Positions 44,387-54,353 of a DNA stretch of 64,000 bases are shown in pieces. The stretch's first letter is position 1, and every line of letters starts with the position of its first letter. The stretch comes from Pseudovibrio japonicus (GTDB lineage: Bacteria; Pseudomonadota; Alphaproteobacteria; Rhizobiales; Stappiaceae). The position numbers and the translations under genes were made by a program. The stretch covers positions 682,001 to 746,000 of the forward strand of contig NZ_BMXE01000001.1 in assembly GCF_014651595.1 (NCBI RefSeq), written 5' to 3'. A model generated the notes under the pieces. It was given only the letters and a program-made list of their open reading frames with translations. It did not search any database and had not been told where the DNA came from.

Positions 44387-44516
44387 ACCCAAGTGCTCTC
44401 TTTGCACCTTCTGTTGTCGAGCAGTTTACCGACACGTGTGTGCATGTAAACTGCTTTAACCTATTGCAGTTGCGTTTGTTCTCATCCCAACCGGCACCCA
44501 CTTTTGCAGGATATGC

Positions 44517-45221
44517 TCAAGTCGAGGCGCTATCTTCCAGTTCGTCCGTCTTCGGGCGATCTGCCGGGAGCTGGCTTCCGGTGGTCATGTAGTAGATGTT
44601 TTCAGCAATGTTTGTGGCGTGGTCGCCAATGCGCTCGATGTTCTTGGCGCAGAACAGCAGGTGGGCGCACATGGTGATGGAGCGCGGGTCTTCCATCATG
44701 TAGGTGAGCAGCTGGCGGAACAGGGACGTGTACAGAGCGTCGATCTCGTCATCACGCTGATGTACGCGGCGCACCACTTCCAGATCACCTGAGGTGTAGG
44801 CGTCCAAAATGGCCTTGAGCTGTTCCAGAGCCATGTCGGACATGTGCTCCACACCAACAGCGAGTTGTTTGTTGTTGAATTCGCTCTCAATGGCCAATGT
44901 GCGCTTGGCGATGTTCTTTGCCATGTCGCCGACGCGCTCCAGGTCGTTGGAGATGCGCATGGCGGCGATGATACCGCGCAGGTCGCTGGCCATTGGCTGG
45001 CGGCGGGCGATTACGGAGATGCACAGCTCTTCCAGCTCGGCCTGCATATTGTCCAGACGCTGGTCTGCCTCCTTGGTGCGGATTGCCAGTTCGCGATCCT
45101 GCCGCAGCAGTGCGGTGACTGCATCATTGACGAGAGTTTCCGCGAACCCGCCCATTTCGACGACACGTCCGGCCACTTCTTTCAGCTCTTCGTTAAAGGA
45201 AGAGACGATATGATCTTTCAT
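44517..45221 (-). CDS. phoU: Phosphate signalling protein PhoU
   Basis: 234 residues from ATG 45221, with AAGGAGATC 5 bases before. Two PhoU three-helix repeats (MGGFAETLVNDAVTALLRQD, RMSNDLERVGDMAKNIAKR-like ISNDLERVGDMAKNIAKRTL, then AKNIERIGDHATNIAENIYY), with the acidic E/D-xxx-D metal sites. It links the Pst transporter to PhoR and shuts off signalling when phosphate is ample. Confidence 0.96.
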   Translation of the reverse strand: MKDHIVSSFNEELKEVAGRVVEMGGFAETLVNDAVTALLRQDRELAIRTKEADQRLDNMQAELEELCISVIARRQPMASDLRGIIAAMRISNDLERVGDMAKNIAKRTLAIESEFNNKQLAVGVEHMSDMALEQLKAILDAYTSGDLEVVRRVHQRDDEIDALYTSLFRQLLTYMMEDPRSITMCAHLLFCAKNIERIGDHATNIAENIYYMTTGSQLPADRPKTDELEDSAST

Positions 45222-45257
45222 CGGATGATCTCCTTGGAGAACCACGTTTTTCTATTA

Positions 45258-46097
45258 TTAACCGAAACGGCCTGTGATGTAATCCTGCGTGCGCTGGTCT
45301 TTCGGATTGGTGAAGATGTCGTTGGTGAGCCCCTCCTCCACCAGATTGCCCAGATGGAAGAACGCAGTGTGCTGGGAGACACGCGCGGCCTGCTGCATGG
45401 AGTGGGTCACGATGACGATGGTGTAGTTCTGGCGCAGCTCGTCGATCAGCTCTTCCACTTTTGCGGTGGCAATCGGGTCGAGCGCCGAGCATGGCTCATC
45501 CATCAGGATAACTTCGGGAGACACTGCAATGGCCCGGGCAATGCACAGGCGCTGCTGCTGACCGCCGGAAAGGCCCGTTCCCGGCTCATCAAGGCGGTCT
45601 TTGACTTCTTCAAACAGGCCTGCACGTTGCAAAGAACTTGCGACGATTGCTTCCAGATCAGTTTTGCTTTGGGCCAGACCGTGGATGCGAGCGCCGTAAG
45701 CCACGTTCTCGAAAATGGATTTCGGGAACGGGTTGGGCTTTTGGAACACCATACCGACACGTGCGCGCAGTTCCACTACATCGATGCGTGGATCATAAAT
45801 ATCGTCGTTGTCGAGCAGGATATCGCCTTTCACGCGGCAGATATCGATGGTGTCGTTCATGCGGTTCAAACAGCGCAGGAAGGTGGACTTGCCGCAGCCG
45901 GATGGACCAATCAATGCGGTCACACGGTTTTTGCGTACGTCCAGATCCACGCCGTGAAGCGCCTGCTTATCGCCGTAAAACACTTTTACGTCACGGCCCC
46001 GCATTTTCAGCGTTTCGCCGTCAGGTGAGACCGCCGGTGGGGCGCTCACTGTTGTATCTACTGCACTCAAGGTGTCTGTGGTCATTTCTAATGCCAT
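45258..46097 (-). CDS. pstB: Phosphate ABC transporter ATP-binding protein PstB
   Basis: 279 residues from ATG 46097; the frame runs further upstream into pstA. Walker [10 protein letters not shown], PstB-specific [20 protein letters not shown], signature [16 protein letters not shown], Walker [15 protein letters not shown]-terminal extension of about 30 residues. Energises phosphate import by PstCA. Confidence 0.96.
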   Translation of the reverse strand: MALEMTTDTLSAVDTTVSAPPAVSPDGETLKMRGRDVKVFYGDKQALHGVDLDVRKNRVTALIGPSGCGKSTFLRCLNRMNDTIDICRVKGDILLDNDDIYDPRIDVVELRARVGMVFQKPNPFPKSIFENVAYGARIHGLAQSKTDLEAIVASSLQRAGLFEEVKDRLDEPGTGLSGGQQQRLCIARAIAVSPEVILMDEPCSALDPIATAKVEELIDELRQNYTIVIVTHSMQQAARVSQHTAFFHLGNLVEEGLTNDIFTNPKDQRTQDYITGRFG

Positions 46098-46113
46098 GAT
46101 CTTGCCTTTCAAA

Positions 46114-47961
46114 TCACCAGCGGCGCTCAAAACGTTTACGAAGGATGATTGCGAATGCATTCATCGAGATCAGGAAGCCGAGCAGCACCATGATCGCGGC
46201 AGAGGTTTTCTGCTGGAAGGCTGGTTCCGGGAAGTCAGCCCACATAAAGATCTGCACTGGCAGCACGGTAGAGGGATCAACCGGGCTTGCCGGGATGTCT
46301 ACGATGAAGGCTACCATGCCAATCATGAGAAGAGGAGCGGTTTCGCCGAGTGCCTGCGCCATGCCGATGATGGTACCCGTCAGGATGCCCGGCATTGCCA
46401 GTGGCAGTACATGATGGAACACGGCCTGCAAGCGGGAGGCGCCAACGCCCAGTGCGGCTTCGCGGATGCTTGGCGGCACGGCCTGAAGGGCTGCACGGGA
46501 GGCGATGATGATGGTTGGCAGCGTCATTAACGCCAGCACCATACCGCCGACAAGCGGCGCCGATCGTGGCAGTCCAAAGACATTGAGGAACACGGCCAGA
46601 CCGAGTAGACCAAACACAATGGACGGAACGGCTGCCAGGTTGTTGATGTTGACCTCAATCAGCTGGGTCCAGCGGTTCTTTGGCGCAAACTCTTCCAAGT
46701 AAATGGCAGCGGATACACCGATGGGGAATGATAGGGAAAGCGTGACCAGCATGGTCCAGAAGGACCCGACAGCAGCGCCCCAGATGCCTGCCATTTCAGC
46801 CTCACGGCTTGCACCGGCGCTGAAGAAGATGGAGTTCCATTCATTTTCCACGCTGCCTTTGGCAACCAGATAGTCGGTGTAGGCGATCTCTTTGTCAGAG
46901 AATTTGCGGAAGCTTTCTGGTGTTTCCAGCTCTTTGATGCCCCATTGGCCCGCTGCAACGGCAGCCTGTGAGGCCAGCGGGATAAAGGCTGTACCGGTGA
47001 CGCTGGTTGGTGTCACTTTTTCCGCTTTGATGGTGCCGCCATTCACCTCGATAAAGAAGCTTGGCATGTTAGCGTTGAGCGTACCGCCCTTGCCGACATT
47101 GTCAAAGTGGCCCTGCAGGGTAGCCAGTTCGGCCTTCTGCTTTTCCAGCGCTGCCTTAATCTTGTCCAGCGCGGCTTTGTTGCCCTCAATCTCGGTGGTC
47201 AGGCGCTGTGCGACCAGCGGGTCTTTTTCGCCAGCCAGACGGGTTTCAAGGCCTGTGATTTTGGAGGTCACGCTGGCATCGGAGCGGCCACGGGCTTCAA
47301 TCTTGCCTGCAAGCAGTTCAATCTCGCGCTCGTAGTAGGTCTTGAGGGATGCCAGAATTTTGGTGAACTCAGGTTGTTCAGCTGTGACGGTCACCAGACC
47401 TTCTGTGCCGGACACTGTTGCGGCGCTTGATGGGAGGGTCTTAGTTTGCTCCGTGATCAGGCCTTTGACATAAAGGTCAGCAAAATCAGAAAGTGGGACT
47501 GCGACCGGACCTTTATCGCCAAGCAATGAAGGATCATTCGTCACCTGCTTTTGCAAGATGACGTTGGCGCCGGAGGAGACCAGCGAATAGAGCACACGGC
47601 GGTTTTTGCGGTCAGAGGCGAACGGCAGTTCAGCCTTCAGGCCATCACGAATGATCTTGTTATAGCTTGCGCCTGCCGGATTGGCCGGATCGACCTTTTC
47701 GGCACTCAGGTCAAGCGGCACATTCACGTAGTTATAGGTGAAGGCGGGCAGACCGGAGCCGACAATCGTGAAGAGCAGCAGAACCAGAAACGTTGCAGCC
47801 AGAGCGATGGCTCCAATGCCGTAGGCCTTGAAGCGCGCTTCCATGCTGTAGCGCTTTTTCAGGCGCTTGCGAGCTTCGTCTGTCGTATGGACGCCGGGAG
47901 AAATGCCTTTGACACGTCCACCAATGGCGGAACCGGCAGTGTCCTGAGCGATATCAGTCAT
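46114..47961 (-). CDS. pstA: Phosphate ABC transporter permease PstA with long periplasmic coiled-coil insertion
   Basis: 615 residues, against about 280-300 for E. coli and about 430 for the rhizobial type with an N-terminal DUF3333 domain. TM1 at 48-68, then a periplasmic segment of about 330 residues (69-397) containing a charged coiled coil at about 198-288 ([40 protein letters not shown]). The permease core (398-615) has the EAA-like [20 protein letters not shown]. Its start overlaps the end of pstC by 8 bases. The role of the insertion is unknown; docking of PstS or a cell-wall contact are guesses. Confidence 0.93.
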   Translation of the reverse strand: MTDIAQDTAGSAIGGRVKGISPGVHTTDEARKRLKKRYSMEARFKAYGIGAIALAATFLVLLLFTIVGSGLPAFTYNYVNVPLDLSAEKVDPANPAGASYNKIIRDGLKAELPFASDRKNRRVLYSLVSSGANVILQKQVTNDPSLLGDKGPVAVPLSDFADLYVKGLITEQTKTLPSSAATVSGTEGLVTVTAEQPEFTKILASLKTYYEREIELLAGKIEARGRSDASVTSKITGLETRLAGEKDPLVAQRLTTEIEGNKAALDKIKAALEKQKAELATLQGHFDNVGKGGTLNANMPSFFIEVNGGTIKAEKVTPTSVTGTAFIPLASQAAVAAGQWGIKELETPESFRKFSDKEIAYTDYLVAKGSVENEWNSIFFSAGASREAEMAGIWGAAVGSFWTMLVTLSLSFPIGVSAAIYLEEFAPKNRWTQLIEVNINNLAAVPSIVFGLLGLAVFLNVFGLPRSAPLVGGMVLALMTLPTIIIASRAALQAVPPSIREAALGVGASRLQAVFHHVLPLAMPGILTGTIIGMAQALGETAPLLMIGMVAFIVDIPASPVDPSTVLPVQIFMWADFPEPAFQQKTSAAIMVLLGFLISMNAFAIILRKRFERRW

Positions 47962-49342
47962 ACTGTTCCCTATATTTCTTCACGACGCGCAGTGCGAAGA
48001 TGTTCAGAGCAAGAGTGATGCAGAAGAGGAGAAGACCAAGCGCAAATGCGGCAAGTGTTTTTGCACTGTCGAACTCCTGGTCACCGACCAGCAGAGTGAC
48101 GATTTGCACGGTCACGGTTGTTACAGCTTCCAGCGGGTTCACTGTCATGTTGGCCGCAAGACCCGCTGCCATCACCACTATCATGGTTTCACCAATGGCG
48201 CGGGAGATGGCTAGGATGAGCGCGGAGACAATGCCCGGCAGCGCGGCAGGCAGAACAACCCGGCGGATTGTTTCGGATTTGGTTGCCCCCAAACCGGCGG
48301 AGCCATCGCGCAAGGACTGTGGCACTGCGTTGATCACGTCGTCCGACAGGGAGGAGACGAACGGGATAATCATGATGCCCATAACAAGGCCGGCGGCCAA
48401 TGCGGATTCAGAGCTGACCGACAGGCCAATGCTTTCGCCCCATCCACGGATGAAGGGTGCCACTGTTAGGGCTGCGAAGAAGCCGTAGACCACTGTTGGG
48501 ATACCCGCCAGAATTTCCAGAACCGGCTTTGCAATGGCCCGGACCGGTGTGCTTGCGTAATCGGAGAGGTAGATTGCAGAGAGCAAACCGATCGGAGCAG
48601 CTACCATGATCGCGATAAACGTGATGAGCATGGTGCCCACAAGAAGCGGGATCGCACCGAAGATCTTGGTGTTGGTTTCGCCGTGGTCTGCGCCTGCACC
48701 TTCAAACGCGCTTTGCGGGCTCCAGTGGGTGCCGAAGACGAAGTCCATAATCGGGATCTTGCGGAAGAACATCAGGCTTTCGAAGATGAGCGAAAGCACG
48801 ATGCCGATGGTGGTGAAGATCGCAACAGCAGAACACAGGATCAGCAATCCCATGACGGTGCGCTCTACAAAGTGACGAGCCCGCATGGCCGGGTGGATGG
48901 AGCGGTTTCCGTACCACAGACCACCAGCAACCAGAGCGAGGATCAGCGTTGTCTTCAGGTAAAAGGAAATCCTGGCGAGCGAGGCGAACACTTCTGCGGC
49001 CTGCTCTTTGCCAGCGTCGGAGAACCCTACAATGCCGCCGAACGCGATGGCGCGCGCGTCGCGCAGAAAGGCCTGAAGTTCTGGTTTGTACAGTCCTTCA
49101 ACGAGTTGCGCGTTTGCATTGATGACCAGGGTATTAAGCAGTCGCGGCTCGATGACTGCCCATACAATCAGAAGGACAGATGCTGGCAGCACGGCCAGAA
49201 TGGCCAGATACCCACCATGATAACTTGGACGGGAATGAAGGGCTGACAGTTGATTGCCTGCCATCTGCATTGCCCGGAAGCGCCCGTAGACATTCGCGGT
49301 TACGAAAACCAATAGAAGAAGGGCGGCGTAAGTCCAGAACAT
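47954..49342 (-). CDS. pstC: Phosphate ABC transporter permease PstC (long rhizobial type)
   Basis: 462 residues if started at ATG 49342, whose first helix begins at once (MFWTYAALLLLVFVTANVYG); ATG 49381 would add 13 residues and neither has a strong ribosome site. Three N-terminal helices with a small soluble segment of about 60 residues (LNTLVINANAQLVEGLYKPE..., to LARISFYLKTTLI) precede the permease core with SLRDGSAGLGATKSETIRRV and SRAIGETMIVVMAAG. It forms the channel with PstA. Confidence 0.94.
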   Translation of the reverse strand: MFWTYAALLLLVFVTANVYGRFRAMQMAGNQLSALHSRPSYHGGYLAILAVLPASVLLIVWAVIEPRLLNTLVINANAQLVEGLYKPELQAFLRDARAIAFGGIVGFSDAGKEQAAEVFASLARISFYLKTTLILALVAGGLWYGNRSIHPAMRARHFVERTVMGLLILCSAVAIFTTIGIVLSLIFESLMFFRKIPIMDFVFGTHWSPQSAFEGAGADHGETNTKIFGAIPLLVGTMLITFIAIMVAAPIGLLSAIYLSDYASTPVRAIAKPVLEILAGIPTVVYGFFAALTVAPFIRGWGESIGLSVSSESALAAGLVMGIMIIPFVSSLSDDVINAVPQSLRDGSAGLGATKSETIRRVVLPAALPGIVSALILAISRAIGETMIVVMAAGLAANMTVNPLEAVTTVTVQIVTLLVGDQEFDSAKTLAAFALGLLLFCITLALNIFALRVVKKYREQYD

Positions 49343-49480
49343 TTGTTTGTGTCGCCTTATCGGGCTCTCCTGCCGCAGCATAATTCGGATGTTTGCTCAA
49401 AACACCCGAGTGGCAGGAGTGACCATTTTTCGAATAATCAGGAACGGTCAACCGGAATGTTGACCGTTCCCTTGTTGCAT

Positions 49481-50500
49481 TTAGAAAACGAGTGGTGTCA
49501 GTGCTGAGGCAGACTTGGAGACTGCTTCACGGTCACTTGTTGGCAGCGGGATCAGACCTTTGTCTGTCAGGTATCCTTCGTCGCCCCATGTGTCTTCATG
49601 GGTGAACTCAGCCAGGTATTCGGCAATGCCCGGGATAACGCCAACATGCTCTTTCTTGATGTAGAAGAAGAGCGAGCGGGAGACAGGGTAGTCGCCGTCT
49701 GCGATCGCTTCAAACGTTGGCGCAACACCAGAGATGTGAGTGCCCTGCATTTTGTCAGCGTTCTGATCGAGGAAGGAGAAGCCGAAAATGCCCAGTGCGT
49801 TCGGATTTGCGTCGAGCTTTTGAACGATCAGGTTATCGTTTTCGCCAGCTTCGATGTAAGCACCGTCTTCACGGATTTCGTGACAGGCTTTCTTATTCAG
49901 ACCTAGGTCTGCCGCACCCGGCACCATCTTACAGCCGCCTTCCATTGCCAGCTCAACAAATGCATCGCGGGTGCCGGAGGTTGGTGGAGGACCGAGAACT
50001 TCGATCTTGGCGTTTGGCAGGGAAGGATCGATGTCCGACCAGTTCTGGTATGGGTTTGCTACCAGCTTGCCGTCAACAGGAACTTCTTTTGCCAGAGCAA
50101 GGAAGATCTGCGCCAGTGTCAGATCGAGCTGGGAACCGGCCTTGGAGTTGGCAAGAACGATGCCGTCAAAGCCAACGGTCACTTCAACCGGGGTCACGCC
50201 AGCTTCGTTACACTTGACCAGTTCCTTCGCCTTCATACGGCGGGACGCATTGGTGATGTCAGGGGTATTGGCGCCGACGCCTTCACAGAAAAGCTTGATG
50301 CCGCCACCGGAACCAGTGGATTCAACAACCGGCGTCTTGAAGCTTGTTTTCTGACCAAACTGTTCAGCAACAGCTGTCGCAAATGGGAAAACAGTGGAGG
50401 AACCAACGATCTGAATCTGATCACGAGCCTGTGCGGAACCTGCAGCAATGGTTCCTGCGAGAGCGAGCGCCGCGACGCTTGCAAATGCCTTGATTTTCAC
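49481..50500 (-). CDS. pstS: Phosphate ABC transporter substrate-binding protein PstS
   Basis: 339 residues. Signal peptide 1-25 (FASVAALALAGTIAAGSAQA). Phosphate-binding loops: IVGSSTVFPFATAVAEQFG, ESTGSGGGIKLFCEG, NASRRMKAKELVKC, and PPTSGTRDAFVELAM. Delivers phosphate to PstCA. First gene after a Pho box (50622-50638), so it is induced by phosphate starvation. Confidence 0.96.
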   Translation of the reverse strand: MKIKAFASVAALALAGTIAAGSAQARDQIQIVGSSTVFPFATAVAEQFGQKTSFKTPVVESTGSGGGIKLFCEGVGANTPDITNASRRMKAKELVKCNEAGVTPVEVTVGFDGIVLANSKAGSQLDLTLAQIFLALAKEVPVDGKLVANPYQNWSDIDPSLPNAKIEVLGPPPTSGTRDAFVELAMEGGCKMVPGAADLGLNKKACHEIREDGAYIEAGENDNLIVQKLDANPNALGIFGFSFLDQNADKMQGTHISGVAPTFEAIADGDYPVSRSLFFYIKKEHVGVIPGIAEYLAEFTHEDTWGDEGYLTDKGLIPLPTSDREAVSKSASALTPLVF

Positions 50501-50621
50501 CTGAAGTCTCCTTGGGAGTCCTGGTTTAAAAAAACTGATTGATAACGTTCATCACACGGCGCCCCTGCTGTGCGATGGCTGTAACCTAGCGTTTGGCTGT
50601 GATGGTTATATGAACGTTACG

Positions 50622-50638
50622 TATCAGTTTTATGACAT
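50622..50638 (-). promoter_or_regulatory. pstS: Pho box upstream of pstS
   Basis: On the minus strand ATGTCATAAAACTGATA, close to the PhoB consensus CTGTCATAWAWCTGTCA (two direct 7-base repeats, 4-base spacer). About 120 bases before the pstS ATG, in the 166-base gap after phoR. Confidence 0.7.
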
Positions 50639-50666
50639 TGCAAGTATTTGAATTTATTTGTTTATT

Positions 50667-52034
50667 TTAATCGATGTCGTTTTCGTCATAAATGACGGCA
50701 CCGGGTATGAACACGCGGAAACAAGCGCCTTCATTGGGTTTGCTCTCAATTTCGAGGCGGGCGCGGTGGCGAGTCAGAATGTGTTTGACGATGGCCAGAC
50801 CTAGGCCGGTGCCCTTCATCTGGCGAGAGGTGACAACGTCAACCCTATAGAAACGCTCGGTCAACCGCGGCAGGTGTTCCGGATCGATGCCGGGTCCGTA
50901 GTCGCGGACCTCAGCGATCCATTGAGGTGTCTCGGTGGACTCAGTGTCGGGACGGCAGGTCACATCGACCCGGCCACCACTGGAGCCGTATTTCAAGGCG
51001 TTTTCCACCAGATTGCTGAAGACCTGCACCAGCTCATCGTTCTCACCGCGAATCTCGACGGGTTCGTCGGGAAGAGACAGATTGATCTTAACGCCGGATT
51101 CTTTTGCTACCGGCAGCAGCGTTTCCACGGAGTGATGCATGATCTCTCCCAGATCCACGAGGGCCTCAGGCTGGACGTGGACTTTCATCTCGATGCGAGA
51201 CAAGGACAGCAGGTCGTCAATAAGGCGGCGCATGCGCTCGGCCTGATGCAACATGATGTCAAGGAACTGGTCCTGCGCCTTGGGATCGTTCTTGGCTGGC
51301 CCTTGCAAGGTTTCGATGAACCCGGTCAGGGATGCCAGTGGCGTGCGTAGCTCGTGGGAGGCGTTGGCGACGAAGTCGGCACGCATGCGCTCCAGACGAC
51401 GCGCCTCGGTCAGGTCGCGGATGACGACGAGGATCAGGCCCGGACGGCCACGCGGAACGGCGAGGTTGGCGTTGGAGATGGAGCGCAGCGGCGCGATGTG
51501 CGCTTCCAGCCAGAGCTCCATGGGCACTTTCTCGGTCCAGTCGATGACTTCTGTTGAGCCGCCATTAGAGACGCGGTCCAGTGCTTCCAGCAAGGATGGT
51601 GCGCGGATGCGGAAGGAGAGCGGATCACCCACGGCAATGGTGCCGAAGCGGCGTTGTGCTGCGAGGTTCACGTATTGGGTTGTGCCGCGGTAGTCCACCA
51701 CGAAGCACGGGTCCGGCAGAGCGTTGACGGCGGACTTCATGCCACGATCAACGATCTGACTGGCTTCCCTGCGGCTGACTCCGCTGGGGGCCTTGACCTT
51801 GGTGCGGCTTTTGACGCCGCCGCCGATGACCAGCACAAAGATAAGCGCGTAAGCAAAAAACGACGCCCATAGCGGTACCTGAAAGGCAAAGGTGAAGACT
51901 GCGAAGATGCCCGCGGCAGCCAGAAGGATCCAGCGCACGTCCACGGTTTTGCGATAGATCGCTTGCCTGTTGAGACCCAGCCTCAAAGGTTCCTGACCGA
52001 TCTGCTTTTCTTCCTTGTCAGTATCCACGGACAT
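50667..52034 (-). CDS. phoR: Phosphate regulon sensor histidine kinase PhoR
   Basis: 455 residues from ATG 52034. Two N-terminal helices (about 35-72), a PAS domain (100-210: ALPDPCFVVDYRGTTQYVNL), the phospho-acceptor His227 in NASHELRTPLASLTGFIETL, and the ATP-binding domain (VFSNLVENALKYG, RDYGPGIDPEHLPRLTERFY, GTGLGLAIVKHIL). It phosphorylates PhoB when Pst-PhoU signals low phosphate. Upstream of and in the same direction as pstS. Confidence 0.95.
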   Translation of the reverse strand: MSVDTDKEEKQIGQEPLRLGLNRQAIYRKTVDVRWILLAAAGIFAVFTFAFQVPLWASFFAYALIFVLVIGGGVKSRTKVKAPSGVSRREASQIVDRGMKSAVNALPDPCFVVDYRGTTQYVNLAAQRRFGTIAVGDPLSFRIRAPSLLEALDRVSNGGSTEVIDWTEKVPMELWLEAHIAPLRSISNANLAVPRGRPGLILVVIRDLTEARRLERMRADFVANASHELRTPLASLTGFIETLQGPAKNDPKAQDQFLDIMLHQAERMRRLIDDLLSLSRIEMKVHVQPEALVDLGEIMHHSVETLLPVAKESGVKINLSLPDEPVEIRGENDELVQVFSNLVENALKYGSSGGRVDVTCRPDTESTETPQWIAEVRDYGPGIDPEHLPRLTERFYRVDVVTSRQMKGTGLGLAIVKHILTRHRARLEIESKPNEGACFRVFIPGAVIYDENDID

Positions 52035-52499
52035 ACATGCCACTCTCTAAACGCCGCTTTGCGCTTATATTGCTTTTTCACTCAAGACTGACCAATAGTT
52101 AAACAAGGCCAGCATGACATTCTCGCGACGGAGGTTCGTCAATTCGTCAGTTTCCCCAAATGGGAAGTCCTTGAAGACGTAGCGAAACCAGGCATTAGGG
52201 AGGTCTGGCCAAATCAGCAAGTAATGTCAAGCCGCGCAGATATATCCGCAGGGTTGTTGGGGTTATATCTTTAGCAGGTTCACGAAATCAAGCCGAAGAG
52301 CAGCTTAGAAAAAATAATGGAACCGCAAGTCTTCTTCTTGTTCAGATCAGGTGTTACCAATCCCTGACAGTCAGGTGTACTGTCTCACTTACCTTTAGCA
52401 GTTGTATTTGGAAGGCGTGCTCCTTTAAATAGTTCGGGCAATTGGACCTTGGAGCAGGACATGGGACCAGCGGTTGCGGTGCGTAACGAAGGGTGAGAG
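52035..52499. other. Intergenic region between divergent phoR and TPR gene
   Basis: About 465 bases with no ORF of note. A short dyad CTGAC-A-GTCAG at 52363-52373 and GACAGT...ACTGTC across 52366-52384 lie in the TPR gene side. The phoR promoter must be in the left part. Confidence 0.5.
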
Positions 52500-53081
52500 A
52501 TGGACAATACTCTGGAGAAACTGGAGACTGCGATTTCGCAGGAGAACTGGCCCGAGGCGGAGAGGCGCATTTTGCTGTTGCTGGACGGCGACCAGACCAA
52601 CCCGAGCCTGTGGTACAATCTTGGCCTTGTCCGGCGCCGCTCCGGCAACAATGCGCAGGCCCTTGAGGATTTTGCGAGGACGCTTGAACTTGCGCCTCAT
52701 CATAAGGGAGCGATGTTTGAACGGGCTGCTGCCCATCTTGATCTTGAGAACTTTAACGCCGCACTCAATGATTTTGCCGAGTTTACAGCCGCCTATCCGG
52801 ATGACAGTGACGGACTGCTGAACCTTGCCCGCATTGCGCTGCACATGGAGGTTCCGGAGCTTGCCCTGCAAGCCTTCCAGAAACGGGCTGGAATGGAGAA
52901 TGATGCAGAGAACATTCTTGGTGCAGCTGAAGCCATGCAGATGATGGGCGATGAACAAGGCATCAGCATGCTGCGTCGGCTGTTTGCCAACAACCCGGCG
53001 GTACGGCCTGAACTGCTGAAGATTATGAGTCAGAGCTCCCATGGCCGTGTGCCACTCAGCTCAAAGGCTATTTTGCCTTAA
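52500..53081 (+). CDS. Tetratricopeptide-repeat protein
   Basis: 193 residues. At least three TPR units (about 37-137): NPSLWYNLGLVRRRSGNNAQ, HHKGAMFERAAAHLDLENFN, DSDGLLNLARIALHMEVPEL, and a weaker first repeat (10-30). No signal peptide, so cytosolic scaffold protein. Partners unknown. ATG preceded by AAGGGTGAGAG. Convergent with the unknown gene at 53122. Confidence 0.8.
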   Translation: MDNTLEKLETAISQENWPEAERRILLLLDGDQTNPSLWYNLGLVRRRSGNNAQALEDFARTLELAPHHKGAMFERAAAHLDLENFNAALNDFAEFTAAYPDDSDGLLNLARIALHMEVPELALQAFQKRAGMENDAENILGAAEAMQMMGDEQGISMLRRLFANNPAVRPELLKIMSQSSHGRVPLSSKAILP

Positions 53082-53121
53082 GAGCGCCTCTCCGGCCTGA
53101 CAGCGGCTATGGCCCCGCGCC

Positions 53122-53838
53122 TCAGGCGTCTACGGATCGCTTAGCGCGGACGGATTTGCGGTAGTGGCCGGGTTCTGCCTGCAGTTTGTTTTGTGTGTCC
53201 AGATAAGTTTCGAACTCTGCTTCATCCATGGGCGCACAGTCCAACTGCAATGCCTCGCGCTTGAACGGGAAGCCTTGCGCGATAGGTGTTCCGGCTTTCA
53301 GCGTGCCTTCGAACTTCGCATCCTTCCAGAGCGCTGGGAAGTGCACAAACCCGCCTTTAAAGCGGTCACAGTCAACTACACCAGAGAGCGTTCTGAATGG
53401 CAATTCCTCGCGGTTTAGCGGATGGGTAAACAGCAGGGAAACGCCTTCGGGGGCCTCAATACTCCAGAAATTGTTGAGCTTAATGATGAAATCTCCCGGA
53501 CGGGTGCCCAATGGGGCGCCGGTTGCCTGTTCCGGCACGTGCAGGCCGATGGGTGATCTGGTCTGCTGCGCTTTGGGCGAGACGGGTTTGGGCCAGTCCC
53601 ATGACAGCTCGCCGTCTTTCATGGTCACATCACACGGCAGCCTGAAGAGAATGCCCGTAGAGAAGCCGTCGATGATTGGTGGACAGTGCTTGAGCGTACG
53701 CACCTGCTCGTTGCCGAGTAGCTCGCTCTGGACGGTTGAAGGAACATCCTTCAGCCAGTCGGGAAGCGCGGCTTTGGCTTCTACTGGCTCCGGGATGTGC
53801 CCGTGCAGCTCCGGAAGGCAGCGAAACTTGAGTTTCAT
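53122..53838 (-). CDS. Conserved protein of unknown function
   Basis: 238 residues from ATG 53838, with AGGGGACC before it. Starts MKLKFRCLPELHGHIPEPVE, and has a WLKDVPS segment, KHCPPIIDGFSTGILFRLPC, a WSIEAPEGVSLLFTHPLNRE block and PFRTLSGVVDCDRFKGG. These alternating blocks (CPP, GFSTG, P-rich) remind me of proteins in marine phages and alphaproteobacteria, but I cannot name a family. The ribosome site overlaps the end of the upstream SRPBCC gene (stop at 53847), so the two are probably coupled. Confidence 0.6.
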   Translation of the reverse strand: MKLKFRCLPELHGHIPEPVEAKAALPDWLKDVPSTVQSELLGNEQVRTLKHCPPIIDGFSTGILFRLPCDVTMKDGELSWDWPKPVSPKAQQTRSPIGLHVPEQATGAPLGTRPGDFIIKLNNFWSIEAPEGVSLLFTHPLNREELPFRTLSGVVDCDRFKGGFVHFPALWKDAKFEGTLKAGTPIAQGFPFKREALQLDCAPMDEAEFETYLDTQNKLQAEPGHYRKSVRAKRSVDA

Positions 53839-53846
53839 GGGGTCCC

Positions 53847-54335
53847 CTAGAATTTTCCAATAGCGGTTTTCAGTGCGCTCAGACAATAGGTCCAGCCTGC
53901 GCTGGAGTTCATGGCGCGCAGGTATTCGCGCCACCCCTCTCCATATCGCTCAAAGTGGCTGTGCACCAGCTGGAGCTGTGCCCCATGCTCAGTATCTGAA
54001 AACTGGAGGGTGACGATTCCAGCTTTTCGCGGATCTTCGATGAGCAGGCGTTTGGGTGAGATTTGCCAGGCGAGGACGATTTTGGCGCCCTCCTCCAGCT
54101 CCTGAATGGTGCCCCATTGCAGGCGCCTTCCGTCTTCCACGTCTTCAAAGCATGAGCCGCCAATCAGCGGCTCAATGCCGAGCACACCTTCGGAGGAGAA
54201 CCTGTATTCTGCAGGCCACCAAACATCGATACTCTCAAGAAAGAAGGCATAGGCGCTTTGGGCGGATGCAGGCAGCACAATCTCCGCCTTGCATAATGAA
54301 AATTGCTCCAAAACGCCTGTTTCACCTGATGTCAT
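53847..54335 (-). CDS. SRPBCC (AHSA1-like) domain protein
   Basis: 162 residues. START-like fold of the AHSA1 type: KAEIVLPASAQSAYAFFLES, DVWWPAEYRFSSEGVLGIEP, GGSCFEDVEDGRRLQWGTIQ, VLAWQISPKR, and the long C-terminal helix FERYGEGWREYLRAMNSSAGW. Binds a small hydrophobic ligand or acts as a helper for another protein; unknown which. Followed by the unknown gene with a 8-base gap. Confidence 0.85.
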   Translation of the reverse strand: MTSGETGVLEQFSLCKAEIVLPASAQSAYAFFLESIDVWWPAEYRFSSEGVLGIEPLIGGSCFEDVEDGRRLQWGTIQELEEGAKIVLAWQISPKRLLIEDPRKAGIVTLQFSDTEHGAQLQLVHSHFERYGEGWREYLRAMNSSAGWTYCLSALKTAIGKF

Positions 54336-54353
54336 CGCATCCCCCTAATACAA

